From Neovahlkampfia damariscottae (taxonomy: Eukaryota > Heterolobosea > Selenaionea > Neovahlkampfiida > Neovahlkampfiidae): a DNA stretch of 64,000 bases. Where the stretch lies: NCBI GenBank assembly GCA_016618085.1, contig JABLTG010000070.1:31794-95793 (forward strand), read 5' to 3'. The translations under genes and the position numbers were made by a program. The stretch's first letter is position 1. Each line of letters opens with the position of its first letter. The notes under the pieces were generated by a model that did not search any database, had not been told where the DNA came from, and was given only the letters and a program-made list of their open reading frames with translations. Below are positions 63,786-64,000 of the stretch, piece after piece.

Positions 63786-64000
63786 TTAAAACTGACTTTT
63801 CCGTTCATTCTGATTAATCAGACCAGACATTAAAATCAAGGTTTCTTTCGGGATAGGAACGTTGCCAGCAGTACTGGCAGTTTTTGGATTTCCAATAAAA
63901 TTTTGTATATTCATCAGAAATATATTTCTTGCTCCATTATAATCTCTTGGAAGAGAAAAATTACAATATTTACAATTGAAATAATCTTTTTTTCCAAGTT
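63786..64000 (-). mobile_element. C-terminus of a TnpB/Fanzor-type RNA-guided nuclease (IS605 OrfB-like), partial
   Basis: Open from the right edge of the window to a TAA at 63786-63788. The peptide DYFNCKYCNFSLPRDYNGAR then NIFL is the second half of the TnpB/Fanzor zinc ribbon (CxxC) joined to the RuvC-III motif RDxNGARN, whose Asp is a catalytic acid. About 40 extra residues follow. The N-terminal two-thirds (RuvC-I, RuvC-II, first CxxC) lie outside the window. In eukaryotes these proteins are Fanzors, carried by IS607-like and other transposons. It abuts the broken receptor gene, consistent with insertion. Intron content and ends cannot be judged here. Confidence 0.78.

Noticed and set aside
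1-64000. Giant virus or bacterial origin of the contig
   Set aside because: Dense spliceosomal introns in conserved nuclear genes (RFC3, PUF, eIF2B, ArfGAP) and mitochondrial-type enzymes are not compatible with either.

Overview
The window is nuclear DNA of a unicellular eukaryote. It is strongly AT-rich, and many genes are broken by very short GT-AG introns. I placed 77 introns; all but one are 25 to 44 nt. Removing them restores reading frames whose exon lengths sum to a multiple of three. All three stop codons act as stops (standard code). The mix of genes (TRPML channel, DENND4, RGS, G-alpha, NO VEIN-like ATPase, PEX22, SPO22/ZIP4, RFC3, Pumilio) points to a free-living protist such as an amoeba or amoeboflagellate. 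I cannot name the lineage from the sequence.

Layout. 1-5.4 kb: glutamate carboxypeptidase II (cut by the left edge), a small basic protein, a secreted cyanophycinase-like peptidase, a P-loop kinase and eIF2B-delta. 5.6-16 kb: a 12-exon SPO22/ZIP4 meiosis gene, an RGS protein, a LYR protein, PEX22, TFIP11 and a three-repeat MYB. 16.6-26.8 kb: a 1776-residue NO VEIN-like protein, peptide deformylase, a FLAD1-type MoCF-domain protein and a WW-MyTH4-RhoGAP protein. 27-34.8 kb: a mucolipin-like channel, a 2H phosphoesterase, an acyltransferase, a dienelactone hydrolase and an ankyrin protein. 34.8-45 kb: DENND4, a papain-like-fold protein, RFC3, Pumilio, a TMEM223-like protein and ArfGAP. 45-50.7 kb: glycine decarboxylase P-protein, an SDR reductase and a DUF6817 protein.

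The accessory part is 50.7-64 kb. Four neighbouring genes each carry an F-box-like segment joined to other modules: leucine-rich repeats plus zinc fingers, a heterotrimeric G-alpha with the F-box inserted inside its GTPase domain, a protein with a nucleotidyltransferase-like region on each side of the F-box, and a stand-alone F-box protein. A secreted Ser/Pro-rich surface protein follows, then a decayed zone: two divergent pseudogenes, a 19-bp degenerate tandem repeat, a broken membrane-receptor gene, and at the right edge the C-terminus of a TnpB/Fanzor-type transposon nuclease.

The genome is very compact: convergent genes are separated by 7 to 20 bp and in one case overlap by 8 bp. Almost every start codon is preceded, usually within 10 to 60 bp, by a CCAAT/ATTGG box, often shared between divergent genes. 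I used this box to choose starts. No tRNA, rRNA or CRISPR array was found. Splice-site coordinates were counted by hand and may be off by a base.
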